Shown here in pieces: positions 37,745 to 48,699 of a DNA stretch of 64,000 bases. The notes beneath the pieces were generated by a model that was not told the DNA's origin, did not search any database, and saw only the letters and a list, made by a program, of their open reading frames with translations. The position numbers and the translations under genes are program-made. How positions within the stretch are numbered: position 1 is the stretch's first letter; each line of letters starts with the position of its first letter. This DNA is from Pleurotus djamor (taxonomy: Eukaryota; Basidiomycota; Agaricomycetes; Agaricales; Pleurotaceae), in contig JAPEVF010000219.1 of NCBI GenBank assembly GCA_029747585.1, positions 1 to 64,000 on the forward strand. The letters are read 5' to 3'.

Positions 37745-40619
37745 CTATGGCAGGGTACGTAAAGTATGCGGCTCCCGAATCTGATATTTTGCCTGGCCCG
37801 TCACCGTGGCTGGTGCTGACTGGTTTGTATACACACGAAGCCCCAAGAAAACTGCATTAACATCATCAATGAGGTACCCGGAGCCAGGATCGAGGTCCAC
37901 GCGACGTTCATCAGCTCCGTCTGTTGAAGAACTCGCCTTAGAAGTGGATCCAGAACTGCTGTCGTCCAATTCGCTGACCGCAACTAATCTTGTAGCCTCG
38001 CCGTTGGAGTTGATCTCTCCTGCATCTCCTTCCCGGTCGAGTTGCTTGTCGTCTACCTCTGCCATTTTATCGCCTTCTTTGTTTCTTGCTTCAATTTGAA
38101 TCTCATTTCCCCCGACTCCCTGATGTTCTTCGCCGTCCTTCTCTTCAGTTTGAGTAGCCCTATCTAGCTTCGCAATGACGATCGGCTCTTCAGTAGGGTC
38201 AGTGACTGATGATGCGGAGGGGGAGGCTTCGATATGAATCGTAGCTACGTCTCTGACTTTCCCGGCCTTCTTGTTAGCTTCTAACTCTTCGATCCATCTT
38301 TCGGCGAAGATTGATTTGATATCCCTACCGGCCAAGTTGCTTAAGACCTCGGGTCTATGATATTGTTGAGCCCTAGATACAAGCGAATCATTGGGGATAG
38401 CAGTGGTAGAAATCAGGATAACACAAACTTTGGGTTCACATCTGTGGATTTGTGGGATATGGACTATGAGTCACGAGTTTGTAGAACATAGAGTCTTGGG
38501 GAAGTACACACTGGATGCGATGGCTTGACCAACAGCAAGTTGGGTCAGCATCCGGCCTAATTTGCGGGTGTTGACTGGTTTATCAAGGTAATATGTATAT
38601 ATCTGTAAAGGAAGCGTTACGACTTGTATGGGGTAGAAAGTGTTGACGAACTGCATTTCTATGGTACTTTCTATCAAGACGCACCTACAGGTCAGGGATT
38701 CAAGGGATGAGCTGAAAGAACAGCTAAGAGGATAACTAGAACCTTACATGAACAACATAGTCGCCTGCTTCCAACTCTAACTCAACGCTGACACTCCTTG
38801 ACCAGAGCCGCGTGCGAGACGACTCTGCGAGCACTTCTGAATCTCCAGCCCTGAAGAGGATGAAGTCAAATGACCACTGAAAGAAACCTGAGATGTCCTT
38901 GAAATATCGGTCATCGAGCTTCGAAAGAACAACAATGGTGGATGTTCCTTTAGGGATGGTGAAGGTAACTACACAGAATGATATGTCAGTGTGCTATTAC
39001 CGCTGAAATACAGAAGACTAACACGAAACTTCGCCGTAAGTCCAAACTGATGGAAACGGGTTGGATACCACGCGAAGCCACTGTGACGACATCACCCACG
39101 TATTGTCAAATAGAAGGATGCGATCGATCTCTTCCCAGGTACCCAAGAAGTCGCCATCTGGAACAGAATATCGAAAATCATGAGCTGTGTTGATCGACCG
39201 GGGAGAGGAAGTAATTCCTTACACTCCATAACAAATTCCCCGCCATTTCCAAAGAAATGACCTATTTCAGGTAGGAGTTGGACCCATTCAGGCGTCCATT
39301 CCTTGGACCCATCTGACCAAGGACCAGTCCATTCCGAAAGACCCCCTGGACTACATAGAATAACAAAGCGTTTGCCCTGGATTTCGACCGCTCGCAGAAC
39401 AGAGTACGTGCGACCACCGAGTAAACCATTGACTTCTGTATGGTTGGTTTGGGCAGTATCGAGCCTATCGAATGCACAGCCAAAGAGACGATCGATGTTC
39501 GCGTTGGTCAATTCTTCGCGCCAGAATTTGTCGGTGTCGAGGATATCCTCAATAAATGGTGATAAGGACCAGTAAAAGCACAGAGAAAGGATCGGTTGAT
39601 TACCTTGATATGGATGAGCGTTGCCACACCCCTGTGACCAGGATATTTCGAGTTGACGGAGAGATTGGAAGGAAGGACAAACGGCTCACCCGGTCAGGTC
39701 CTCCACAGCTTCACTGGTATCACCGCCACGCAAAGAGCCATAGTCGCCGTGCAATTTTGCATATGCCTTCTCAATGAGAGGGACCCAGGTCTCTCCTTCC
39801 ACTCCTGACGCGGCAAAATAGAGTGCCTCGTTTCCCTTCCTGGCAAATTTGTTATAATCCTCTTTATTGTTGTGGTACAAATGCTTCTCCGGGGACGTGA
39901 GTTCTTCAAACTTGGGGATGGATGTAAACAACATGCTGGGATATCTGCGTTGAATAAAATGCTCAAAGAACAGAAATTTTGATGCTATACTCGTCTATGA
40001 TCACAGGAACCCAGTATGAGTCCCGAAAGAAGACAAAACCGTAGACACCAACAACCTCATCACGCTAAACAAGGCATGAGTCGTATAGCTTACATATATG
40101 ATAAGTAGGACACTGACGGCGACACAGGACCTCTCAAGTAAACCACTGGCGGCGGAGATCATAGACAAGGCAGAGAGAAACCAGCGATCTCCGAGGGGAC
40201 CCCGGGTGATACCACTGACACCCGTGCCGCCGACGAGGAATTGAGGGTTGTTGAATACTTGCGACACCCGTTGCACGTCCGACGGAGAGTACAGCTCTTC
40301 AGGATTCTCCGTCTCCACGCCATAGAGGCACATGTTGGGATCGTTATCGAGGTCAAACTCAATGTCTCTACGGCTTGATCAACACGGGAATCTGGTGAAG
40401 TGCACAACAAGACCTTCACCTGAACTTCTGGTTCATCGCTCTGCATCGCTTCGAAATACTTGCAACCCTCGATCTGCATTCTTCCATGGCTTTGTCCAGC
40501 TCCGACGTCACAAGAAGGCCAACCTGGCGTTTTGGGTGTTGGGAGGTCCCTTTTTCCTGCAGCTGAGTGCTATCAAGGTCCGCTGTCGTCGACTTCCTGA
40601 AGAAGTTGAAGAGTCCCAT
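37745..40619 (-). CDS. Calpain-like protein without a catalytic triad (predicted pseudoprotease)
   Basis: Paralogue of the calpain at 19.2 kb with matching exon order. The start MGLFNFFRKST, the GLLVTSELDKA segment and the CysPC core are all recognisable. The three catalytic positions are replaced. The Cys is Arg in GDRWFLSAL (codon at 40184-40186), the His is Arg in LLGGRTYSVL (39410-39412) and the Asn is Ser in VILCSPGGLSEW (39350-39352). I found no stop or frameshift: the exons RDEVVGVYGF, MLFTSIPKFEEL and EWTGPWSDGSKEW all splice in phase. The acidic linker and the ordered tail NAVFLGLRVYTNQ near 37.8 kb persist. This argues for a retained non-proteolytic role, such as binding or regulation, rather than a decayed gene, though recent inactivation cannot be excluded. 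Confidence 0.82.
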
Positions 40620-40705
40620 CGAGTGTCAGAAGATGGAGAAGAAAGGCAAGGAAGCAGCTACTCTTGCAGAACCCATTGCGTGCTAGATATCTGAGTGGAT
40701 TGGCG

Positions 40706-40715
40706 CTTTATAGAT
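40706..40715 (-). promoter_or_regulatory. TATA-like box of the calpain-like gene
   Basis: On the minus strand the sequence reads CTATAAAGCG, about 90 bp upstream of the ATG at 40619. Its presence suggests the promoter of the pseudoprotease copy is still intact. Confidence 0.45.
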
Positions 40716-42399
40716 CAGAAAACGGGCGCCCCCATAGTCATCGGCATCGGTTTAGCCAGAAGATACGCTTTATGAGGCCAAAGTCAGCAAGCCTCGGCTA
40801 TGTAAGCTGTGCTGGGAGGGAAAACATAAACTTTAGAACAGCCAAAAGAATGGGATGCCGACCAAGTACTCCCCACACAGGATTACGAACCAAGCGCCGA
40901 GCAACGTGCTTGTCCGCTCTAGTTCCACTGAAGCCTAGCAAGTCTGCTGAGCGAGGGTGGGGAAAGCAAGTACTCAGACGTGGGCACGAGGAACCAGTAC
41001 TCTGTGCGTGCGTGTCAGTATGATAGTGTTGCGTTGGATTCCATCAGGGAGGAGAGGTCATGGAGGAACCAAGTGTATCAACGCAGAGGCTAGAGCGCTG
41101 GCTTGATAATCGACGAAGTGCCTCGGCTGGGTACTAGGATCAACTTCTAAATGATAGGATGGGCCAACGACCAATCGGTTTGCTGGGAATGACTTTGGGG
41201 AAGCTCTAGAGAGTGAGCCGCAGCCCACTGCATCCATGCACGTCGAGAGGATGGCACCAGCCTCGAGTCTCTTGTAGTCCGAAAACCCCACCGGAATCCA
41301 GCCCGGACTTAATGAAAAGGGCGAGGGGATTTTGAAGGTTCGATCTAGTCACACTTTCGAAGGCGAAGTGGTTTGGGCGCGTTGAAGATAGATTCACTCG
41401 AGTAGCAGATCGAGGAGATAGGAAAAATGAAAATTTAGACAAGACGGGCGCTTGTTCGCTGCACCGTCAAGGGATAACGAGGGATGGACAGGGGCACATG
41501 CGGCTGCAGAGTTCGCTTGGTATGAAGTTAGCGATGGTCGCCGCAGTGAAAGCACAGTAGGTTATAGAGCAGGGTTTCACCTACTAAAAATCAGAAGCTT
41601 GCCCAACAGCGAGCCCCGGTTTCGATGTCTATGTACCTTCGTTTAGAGGGTCAGAAAATATCTATAGGTCAGGAAGACTTAAATTTGTGTATACCTACCA
41701 ACACGGGCATCGTTATATTGTACGCGCACCCCTTTATGGAACCAGGCAAATGGTTGTGCACCACGAGGACACATACATCGCGGTGGTTTATGTTGGCCCA
41801 TCGCGATCGCCCAGTCGAGCTAAAGCTAGACGGAGGAGGGAAGCAGTATATGTATGACAGATGTGGCAGGATGCATGGACGTGTAAGAGCTTGTGAATTG
41901 CAGGCCATGGCACGCAGTGCTGGCAGTTTTCTGGTTCATCGAGCGCGTCGCGCAAACATGAGCAAATTTTTGTACATTTGAACAGGGGATGTACCAAAAT
42001 TTGTACATATTTGGGCTCGCTGAATGTCGATGGGACGAAGTAAATGAAAATCGAATGGCAAAAGTGGACGTCCAGAGTGCGCAGAGGATGAGCAAGGTAA
42101 CAGGCAAGGTATTGTCCAATACGAAAGTGGGGAAGGGATTTCGACGTAAGGCGGACGTTGAGACATGTTCAATGAAAAAGTAAGTTGGATCTGGGGAAGG
42201 ATTCGCGATGCGTTATGAAAGAAGGAAGTGGAGAGGGGCAATAGAGAACAGAAAGATGCATTAATACATGTACAAGCACCCGAAACTGAGGGAGATCGTC
42301 ATCGGTGGGCTTCGCAGTTGTAACACATTGCATGGCCTGTGAGGAACAGCGATGGGATCCGAGCCGAGGAGTCAACTAGCTGATAGACGATGTCCCTCT

Positions 42400-42790
42400 A
42401 ACAGCCCGAAATCGAGTGGAAAAAATCGATAGAGGCCAACGAGCATTCGGGTGGGTCCTTCTGAAAGAAATGGTATGAACATATGAGCTACACATAAACA
42501 GAACGATACTTACGAGCGCGACGGCTGGACTAGCCACGCTACCGAAATCGAGAGCGAATTTGATCCCACTCGGCGTTCCAGCCGGACTGAAGGACGAAAT
42601 GGGACGTTCCTTATACTGGGGTGTTTGGGTCTGCGGGGAGAGCTGACAAAGGCGGACAGTCTTCAACGTTCGATGGTGATCCTCGCATAACGTCCTGTAT
42701 GAAGGGAGGACACAAATATTGATAGGAGCATGATGTCGTGCTTGCGGGTGATGCGAAGACTCTCCTTGTCCATGGGCCTAGAGGTATATC
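42400..42790 (-). other. Possible spliced minus-strand transcript, coding status unclear
   Basis: A frame containing ERPISSFSPAGTPSGIKFA and DFGSVASPAVAL ends in phase 0 at GCGCTC, followed by an excellent GTAAGT donor. A TTTCTTTCAG acceptor follows 54 nt later, then KDPPECSLASIDFFHSISGC and a stop near 42402. Upstream the frame stays open to about 42778 but has no ATG, so a 5' exon is missing or the transcript is non-coding. No known domain is seen. Confidence 0.35.
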
Positions 42791-43539
42791 ATTGTCGAGT
42801 CGTCTTCGAAGGCTTGAAAACGCCGGGTAAACAGACTTTAGTAATAGACAAAAATGAGACTAAGAACGAGTCATGAAAGCTGCAGGCTACGCACCAGCGG
42901 TATCATCCCTAACGATCACCTAGCATCGCCGCGGATGATTCAAGAATCAGCCTGCCAAATCCTATGATATTGATGATGAACACGCATAGGCGTTGAGTTT
43001 AGGCTGAGAATCTGTTTTAGCACAGAAAGGAACAAGACATGAAGAAGCAGTCCACGCACTGGGTTCCATGACCATCATCCCATCATTTTATAGCCTACCG
43101 ATTCCTCCGTTTAACACAAGGCATAGCGGCGTAATTTCGAGAAAAAGTTATTGGACGAGACACCTAGGAAAAGTGCTGCAGTCCAAGGAGCGTAAAGGAG
43201 GCCCTCAGAAGCGGGACAGGGCGCAATCCTGTATGAAGCAGCCAAGCTCATGGTCAGTCGCAGTCTGCAAGGAAGCTCTCAGTTCTTCGAAGCATTTTGA
43301 GCGCTCGCTTAGTCAGCAGAAGCGCCCATAATAATCCGTTTGCTTTTCTCTCTCTCTCTCTCTCCTCCCCCTCCTTCTCGTGCTGGACAATGCCATGGAG
43401 AGCAGACTGTGCGTTTACTTCCGGCTCTGCACTTGATGTAGGTCAGACTGTCGCGCGACATGCCTCTAAGGTCCAGTGGATGGCCGACAAGAGAATGGGT
43501 GGCTGCCTCGTACCCCGGCATGCTATGGTCTCGTTTTCG

Positions 43540-43990
43540 GTGAGTTTTCCAGCTACTGGCTCCCTTCTGGTGTCGTTCTGATATCTCGCTACGGTTACCC
43601 GATCCATTCCTCTGCGTTGATACCTGAGCCTCAGCCTACCTAGGGTGCGACAGGCAGACCTATGCCGTTCTCAGTGAGTTCTGTACCTTACACATTGACA
43701 TTGGCATCATTCTAACTCGTTTGTAGCCTGTTATGATATCCCACAAATTTGGCGATACCTGCACCTACACGATAGAGTACACTGCACCGATGCGCGCGTT
43801 GACACCCATGCCGTTCTAGGTGAGTTTCTTACACAATGCCTCGCTATCAGTGTCGTTCTAACCAATATTCTAGCTCGTCATAGTGACCCATCCCTTTCGG
43901 AACCTCTGCTCGTACATGATACCCTACACCGACCTCGAATGCGCGCAATGGGTGCAAATTAAGCCGATTTCGGCGAGTAATTATCTAATT
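43540..43990 (+). repeat. Three diverged tandem units of about 140 bp with intron-like cores
   Basis: Units begin with GTGAGTT at 43540, 43674 and 43820 (spacings 134 and 146). The last two are preceded by ATGCCGTTCTC/A. Each then carries TGNCG/ATTCTRA near its middle, and the last two end the intron-like part in TAG before a GATAYCCYACA-like stretch. They may be remnants of duplicated exon/intron pairs. Confidence 0.5.
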
Positions 43991-44069
43991 ATCTATCCAC
44001 TTTATTCTTGAGGGCTCTTCTGACTCCTCTCATAGATTATCACCTTAGCCTACTCATTTCGAGGACATC

Positions 44070-44532
44070 GACAGTAGAAAATATTAGTTCAGATAAAATC
44101 TGAACCCGAAAAGCTGAACTCGAATCTGAACCCACACGTGACTATTGTCATTCACACTTTTCTTTGATTTGCGCAACAGAGGGCTGACCCTCCCAATCCT
44201 TCCCCTCCCTCGCTGCGCTCGGGGGGTCCCCCAAGCCAGGATTGCTCGAGTCAGCACGCTAAAGCCTCGTTTGCGCGGGGAGGGACATCCCCGAACCCTA
44301 ACCAGCTAACCTAACCCTAACTCCTAAGCCCTAACTCCTAACGCTAAATACTCCCTCCAAAACTCAATGCTGGGTACAGGCTAGGGTTCGCGTGCGCGAA
44401 CCCTAGCGCTTTTGCGTTAGATACTCAATGCTTCATCTGAGTTGCCAAAGAATCACCTGACCATGAGCCAGGTTCAGTTTCGAGTTCAGTTTCGGGTTCA
44501 GTTTATTATCTGAACTAATATTTTCTACTGTC
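44070..44532. mobile_element. Non-autonomous TIR element (MITE-like), 463 bp
   Basis: Perfect 27-bp terminal inverted repeats occur at 44070-44096 (starts GACAGTAGAAAATATTAG) and 44506-44532 (ends CTAATATTTTCTACTGTC). Imperfect symmetry extends about 40 bp further inward through repeated CTGAAC-CGAA units. The interior has no open reading frame of note. It includes a G/C-rich stretch, degenerate telomere-like CCCTAA units (about 44294-44345) and a 13-bp-arm palindrome at 44380-44407. No clear target-site duplication could be seen in the flanks. The structure fits a miniature DNA transposon. The superfamily is unknown. Confidence 0.8.
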
Positions 44533-45501
44533 TAAGTTCTGCTCATTTCCATCCAATGCCTTGGCTGGAGGGGGATAATCGGACACCACAGATAATCTGG
44601 GCAAACCAACCATTTTCCATCCGTCGAACCCAGACAGGGATGAGTTTAGTCATGCTCAACCGGACCCATTCAGATACTCGAGAGGATGGATGGACATGAG
44701 GGTAAGGAAGGAAAAGAGGTGCGAGGAGTGGGATAGGCTTGACATCTCCAGTCCGCGACCGTTCTTTCTTCTATGATGGGATGTTATGGGTGATGTTCAA
44801 GTACCACTGAATTGTGGTATCACTTGATTCGAGTAGCGACGGCTGGATCGCGCAGCGAGAGAAGAACTCGACGAGAGTCAATCGAGTACATGTGTTGCAA
44901 CAGGGATGCATATCAAAGTCCTTGAGCTGCCACATCGAAAAGTGCCAATTGGACTCTTCCATGCGGGATCGCTGATGGATGTGTGCAACCTGTGCGCAGC
45001 ATGAGTAACTGTTGGGTAGGACCTTTCCTCGTCGAATAATCCCTGGCCACTCACGGTCAGTGTCGACGCAGCGCCAACTGTATCTGAAGACTGGGTACCG
45101 ACTCGACTTCAAGAGTACTTGAATGTCTACCACGGGTAGAGTTATATTCCAATATAGCGATATTCGTCCATGAAAGGAAGTCGATCTACTTCCTGGTATG
45201 TCCACGTAGCGCTTGAGCCAATCAGACACTCCGAGTTGCTTCAGCACTCTGTCCTTTTTGGGCGAGATCTACTCGTCACGGAAAGAAGCCTCGCGGTCGC
45301 ATATATTAAAAAGGGCGGGCATCTCAGCTTCGTACGCCCCCATTCTCTTCTCCCTACCACCATCATCCACATCTACCCTACAGCCTTCGTCTCTCTGTCC
45401 AGCACACACGACACCGTTATACAAGGTGACGAAACCTCAAAACTACGCAAAAACGAAGTGAGTCGCGTCGGGACTCTGATGCAACACTACGCGTCATTGA
45501 C

Positions 45502-45834
45502 ATGCGTGGTAGCACGACAGATATGGTCCATAAGGCTTCTCACAACACTCCAGCCAAGTCGGCAATTGTGGGGAACAAGAAGACGCACAGAAGGCTGCTC
45601 TCAATGTCGCCCGACAAATCCAGCTCGTACTCCACTCGTCTAGCAAACCTCTATGCCTTGCCACAGTCTTCTCCTTCGACAGCCAGGTTTTCGGCTCGTC
45701 TCCGCGAGCACAGGGAGAAAATGACGGAATATGTCTTCGGTAGCGAGTCCACTAGTACAGGTGCCACAGGTATGTCGCATTTCCCGCACTCTTGAACGTA
45801 GTGCTAATCTCCTTGGAGGCTCTATTTGTCGCGG
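45502..45834 (+). CDS. Possible small Ser-rich protein, hypothetical
   Basis: A TATA-like ATATATTAAAAAG lies near 45300, followed by a C/T-rich stretch and a short frame from ATG 45502 (or 45523). The frame contains KKTHRRLLSMSPDKSSSYS and later RFSARLREHREKMTEYVFG, and runs into a GTATGT donor after GATG (about 45769). A 49-nt intron ending at TTGGAG would lead to a stop within a few codons. The promoter and splice signals are reasonable, but no domain is recognised and it could be chance. Confidence 0.3.
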
Positions 45835-46451
45835 CTGAAGGATAGGGTGTGTGTCTATGGACCAATGGCTCGCTCGCACTATGTATAACAGCCGATCACT
45901 TTTACTCTTCTATCAATCCATTCAGGATGATACTTATTTGATGCCCTTGCCCTTGTTTTGAAAATTTCAGGTCGGACGCCCCTGTCCCAACCTGAAGAGA
46001 TTGGCCGTCTTGTCGCCTCCATGCTCTGTTCCTCTGTTCAGCTTGTCTTCTGAAGACGTTCACTTTTCCTCCGCTCGCTTTCATCTACGCAGCACCTTTG
46101 TCTGGAGCTCGAAAGTACGCGGTGCCGTATTTGGGACCGCGCATCGAATCCCTTTCTCTGTTGCAGCACTCTTCCCTGCATTCAACCGCTCACTATCGAG
46201 TCTCGACTTTCGAAGCTAGCTAGCTCTTAAACGGCTTCCACGTCTCACCTCAGGCTTCAGTCTCAACAACTTCTCAAGATAGATTCGACCCCGTGAACAG
46301 CCTCCAATAACAATAGGCTCGTATCCATGGGAAAAGGTGCGCTGACGTTCCCTCAGTTGTTCCTCAATACTCACCTCAACCCAGTGAAAACCGCCAGCGA
46401 CTCGCCTTGGTCTCTTCAATCATCACATGGTCTCTTCAATCATTCTTGGTT

Positions 46452-46898
46452 ATGTCTGAGGTTCAACAGCATCTAGACACGGCAGGTACATTGACACGGC
46501 ATGTCCGCTTGGATTGGATCAGGCAGTCACTGACTCACACAATCCCGACCCGTCTCACTGAATGGCTTTACCCACCCAGTGACCGCATGGCACCAAGAAT
46601 AGATGGTACTCCCATGATAGGAATCAGGTTGGCGAACACCTCGGAGCAGAGTAGCAGCGACGCACCGAAGTGTTGGTTTAAAATATACATCACATCCAGG
46701 GACCATACATACGATCTCGATCGTGCTGACCGCTTGACCCACACGAACCTTGAACTTCCTACTGAGAATCCCCTTGCCGCATGTCTTTGCTCCTTGATAT
46801 CCTTGAGACCTGATGCGTTGATTCTTCATTCATTCAGCGTTCAAGCGTCCCACCCTCAGGTGAGATTCAAAGATCTTACAGAGACGACGACTCAATAA
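46452..46898 (+). CDS. Doubtful hypothetical ORF upstream of the NmrA-like gene
   Basis: An unspliced frame of 148 codons (start MSEVQQHLDTAG, later RPDALILHSFSVQ) ends exactly at the TATA box of the next gene. No motif, signal peptide or repeat is seen. Its length is only modestly above what could occur by chance. Confidence 0.25.
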   Translation: MSEVQQHLDTAGTLTRHVRLDWIRQSLTHTIPTRLTEWLYPPSDRMAPRIDGTPMIGIRLANTSEQSSSDAPKCWFKIYITSRDHTYDLDRADRLTHTNLELPTENPLAACLCSLISLRPDALILHSFSVQASHPQVRFKDLTETTTQ

Positions 46899-46900
46899 TG

Positions 46901-46907
46901 TATAAAT
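46901..46907 (+). promoter_or_regulatory. TATA box of the NmrA-like gene
   Basis: TATAAAT lies 46 bp before the ATG at 46953, with a C-rich, A-spaced leader between, a normal arrangement for a fungal core promoter. Confidence 0.6.
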
Positions 46908-46952
46908 CCTTCATACCCACCCAACTCTTAGCACAAGTACCTCCCCATCACC

Positions 46953-48450
46953 ATGGAGAAAACCCGCTCTACGAAACCCAAGCTCAATGTATTCATAACC
47001 GGAGCAACAGGTGAGATATCACGCTTGCTTAGGATAGTCCCCCGCCTCTTACACAAATCGTTTTCAGGGTACATTGGTGGGACGATTGTTTCAAGACTCC
47101 TTGAAAAGTATACCTCAGGTCAACTTACTATCAATGCCCTCGTCCGTTCTGCACACAAAACTGCACAACTCTCGGCCCTAGGGATCAAGCCTATCATTGG
47201 GTCCCTTGACGACTTGGATATTTTACAAAAGCTGGCCTCGGAAGCGGACGTTGTTATCTCTGCGGTGTGTATTGCGGATTGGCTGTTTCCGCTTTTGAAG
47301 TCATAGATTATATTTCAGGCTAATTCAGATCACATGCCCTCGATTTTGGCCATCCTGAAAGGTCAGAAAGAATTATTCGAGAGAATGGGAGTTCGTCCCA
47401 TTTTGATCCACACCGTACGTGCCCATAATACTCTCCGTTGAATTTCTACCTCAGCCCCCTTCCACAGTCCGGTGCCGGTAAGTTCGATCGGGTGGTTGTA
47501 TTGTTCCTGTCCAAACACATAGTCTCAAGGTGTCGGCGCGGTATTCTCTGGAGGGATGTCATCTGATGCCCCCACCTATGTCGATTCCGACGCTGAGCAG
47601 ATGAAAACACTTGATCCGAATTCGATACACCGCAACGTTGACCTTAAGCTCGTCGAGGCCGATCTAGCAGGTAAGTAACGTTGTTTCCCATTCTCTTCAA
47701 GTCATGGCTCGGATAAATAGGCCCATCTCAATTAGGATACACTAAGACATACATTGTCCTTCCTTCAAGTGTGTTTGGAGTTGCGGAGAGTGAGCTTCCG
47801 CGTTTGGGAATATCCAATGCACACTCTGTTTTCCCTCCATTGCACATTCGTGCCTCCATCCGGCGTGGAAATGGTGGAATGATAGGGAATGGTAGCAATG
47901 TCTGGCACAATGTTCATATCGAGGATCGTGAGGCATTCCTTTCACCTCTGTTACATATCGTCCTCACCTTGGTTGATTATTCCAGTTGGTGACCTCTATC
48001 TACTCCTGTTCAAAGACGTAACTGTGAATCCCGATGCTGACCACGGAGTCAATGGGTATTACTTCGCGGAAAATGGAAATGTAACGCACTATGAAGTAGC
48101 TCAAGCTATATCCCAGGCGCTGGTCTCCTTACGTGTTGGTATGAGTCCAGAACCAACGCAGTTTTCTCGTGAAGAAGAGTTGCGTTATTTTGGGAAAGTC
48201 GGGGTATGTACAACTCATCTTATATCACCTCGAGGCATGGGACTAACTGAAACTCTAGAGTGCCTTTCTTGGGAGTACCTCTCGCTGTCTATCTGCGCAT
48301 TCGCGCGTACTGGGATGGGAGCCACGATATACCACGCAAGACAGGCTTAAAGGTTTACGTGCGGAGACCGAGATCATTCTGAAGAGGATGGCCGAGGAAG
48401 GCCACATCGACAAAGCTGTTTCCACCTCCTTCGAAGATTATAGCCTGTAG
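46953..48450 (+). CDS. NAD(P)-binding Rossmann protein, NmrA/epimerase-like
   Basis: The N-terminus splices to LNVFITGATGYIGGTIVSRL, an atypical-SDR nucleotide-binding motif (GxxGxxG). INALVRS at the end of strand 2 and the segment SEADVVISAA follow. Later exons read PILIHTSGAGV, KTYIVLPSSVFGVAES and GSNVWHNVHIED, a pattern shared by fungal NmrA-like and nucleoside-diphosphate-sugar epimerase-like proteins. The C-terminus has EPRYTTQDRLKGLRAE before the stop at 48448. About seven short introns are inferred, for example 47010-47067. It is an intracellular oxidoreductase or redox sensor, substrate unknown. It may belong to the metabolic cluster to the right. Confidence 0.8.
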
Positions 48451-48699
48451 AAAATACACCAATTTAGTTCCTCGCAGTGGATGATGAATGTTTGATCTCG
48501 TGTTAGTGGAGTCAGATGATCAGCCCAAATTTAAGGAATAAGAGGTGTTCATGAGCACCCCATCGCCACTACTTTGTAGTCGTGGGTTGGTTTTCTGATG
48601 GACGGAGTCCAGTATACCGAAACCATGACAGTGCCTAACAATATCGTTTAATTTTGAGCTGCTCCGGGAGGATTCGTTGACCACAAACGGGCGGTCCCA

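Larger units (their letters stand above)
40716..45501. other. Gene-poor region with repeats and a possible minus-strand transcript
   Basis: About 4.8 kb with no convincing long gene. It contains a CT microsatellite near 43348-43366, tandem repeats at 43540-43990 and a TIR element at 44070-44532 (listed separately). A very good intron on the minus strand (gtaagt ... tttctttcag, about 42458-42511) hints at a spliced transcript there. Confidence 0.45.

Noticed and set aside
41826..42119. Minus-strand frame beginning with a signal-peptide-like stretch
   Set aside because: No ATG start, overlapping open frames in other phases and no conserved motif.
43348..43366. CT dinucleotide run as a regulatory element
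   Set aside because: A plain microsatellite with no adjacent gene start.
44285..44350. Telomere or chromosome end
   Set aside because: The CCCTAA units are few and degenerate, lie inside a TIR element, and ordinary sequence continues on both sides.
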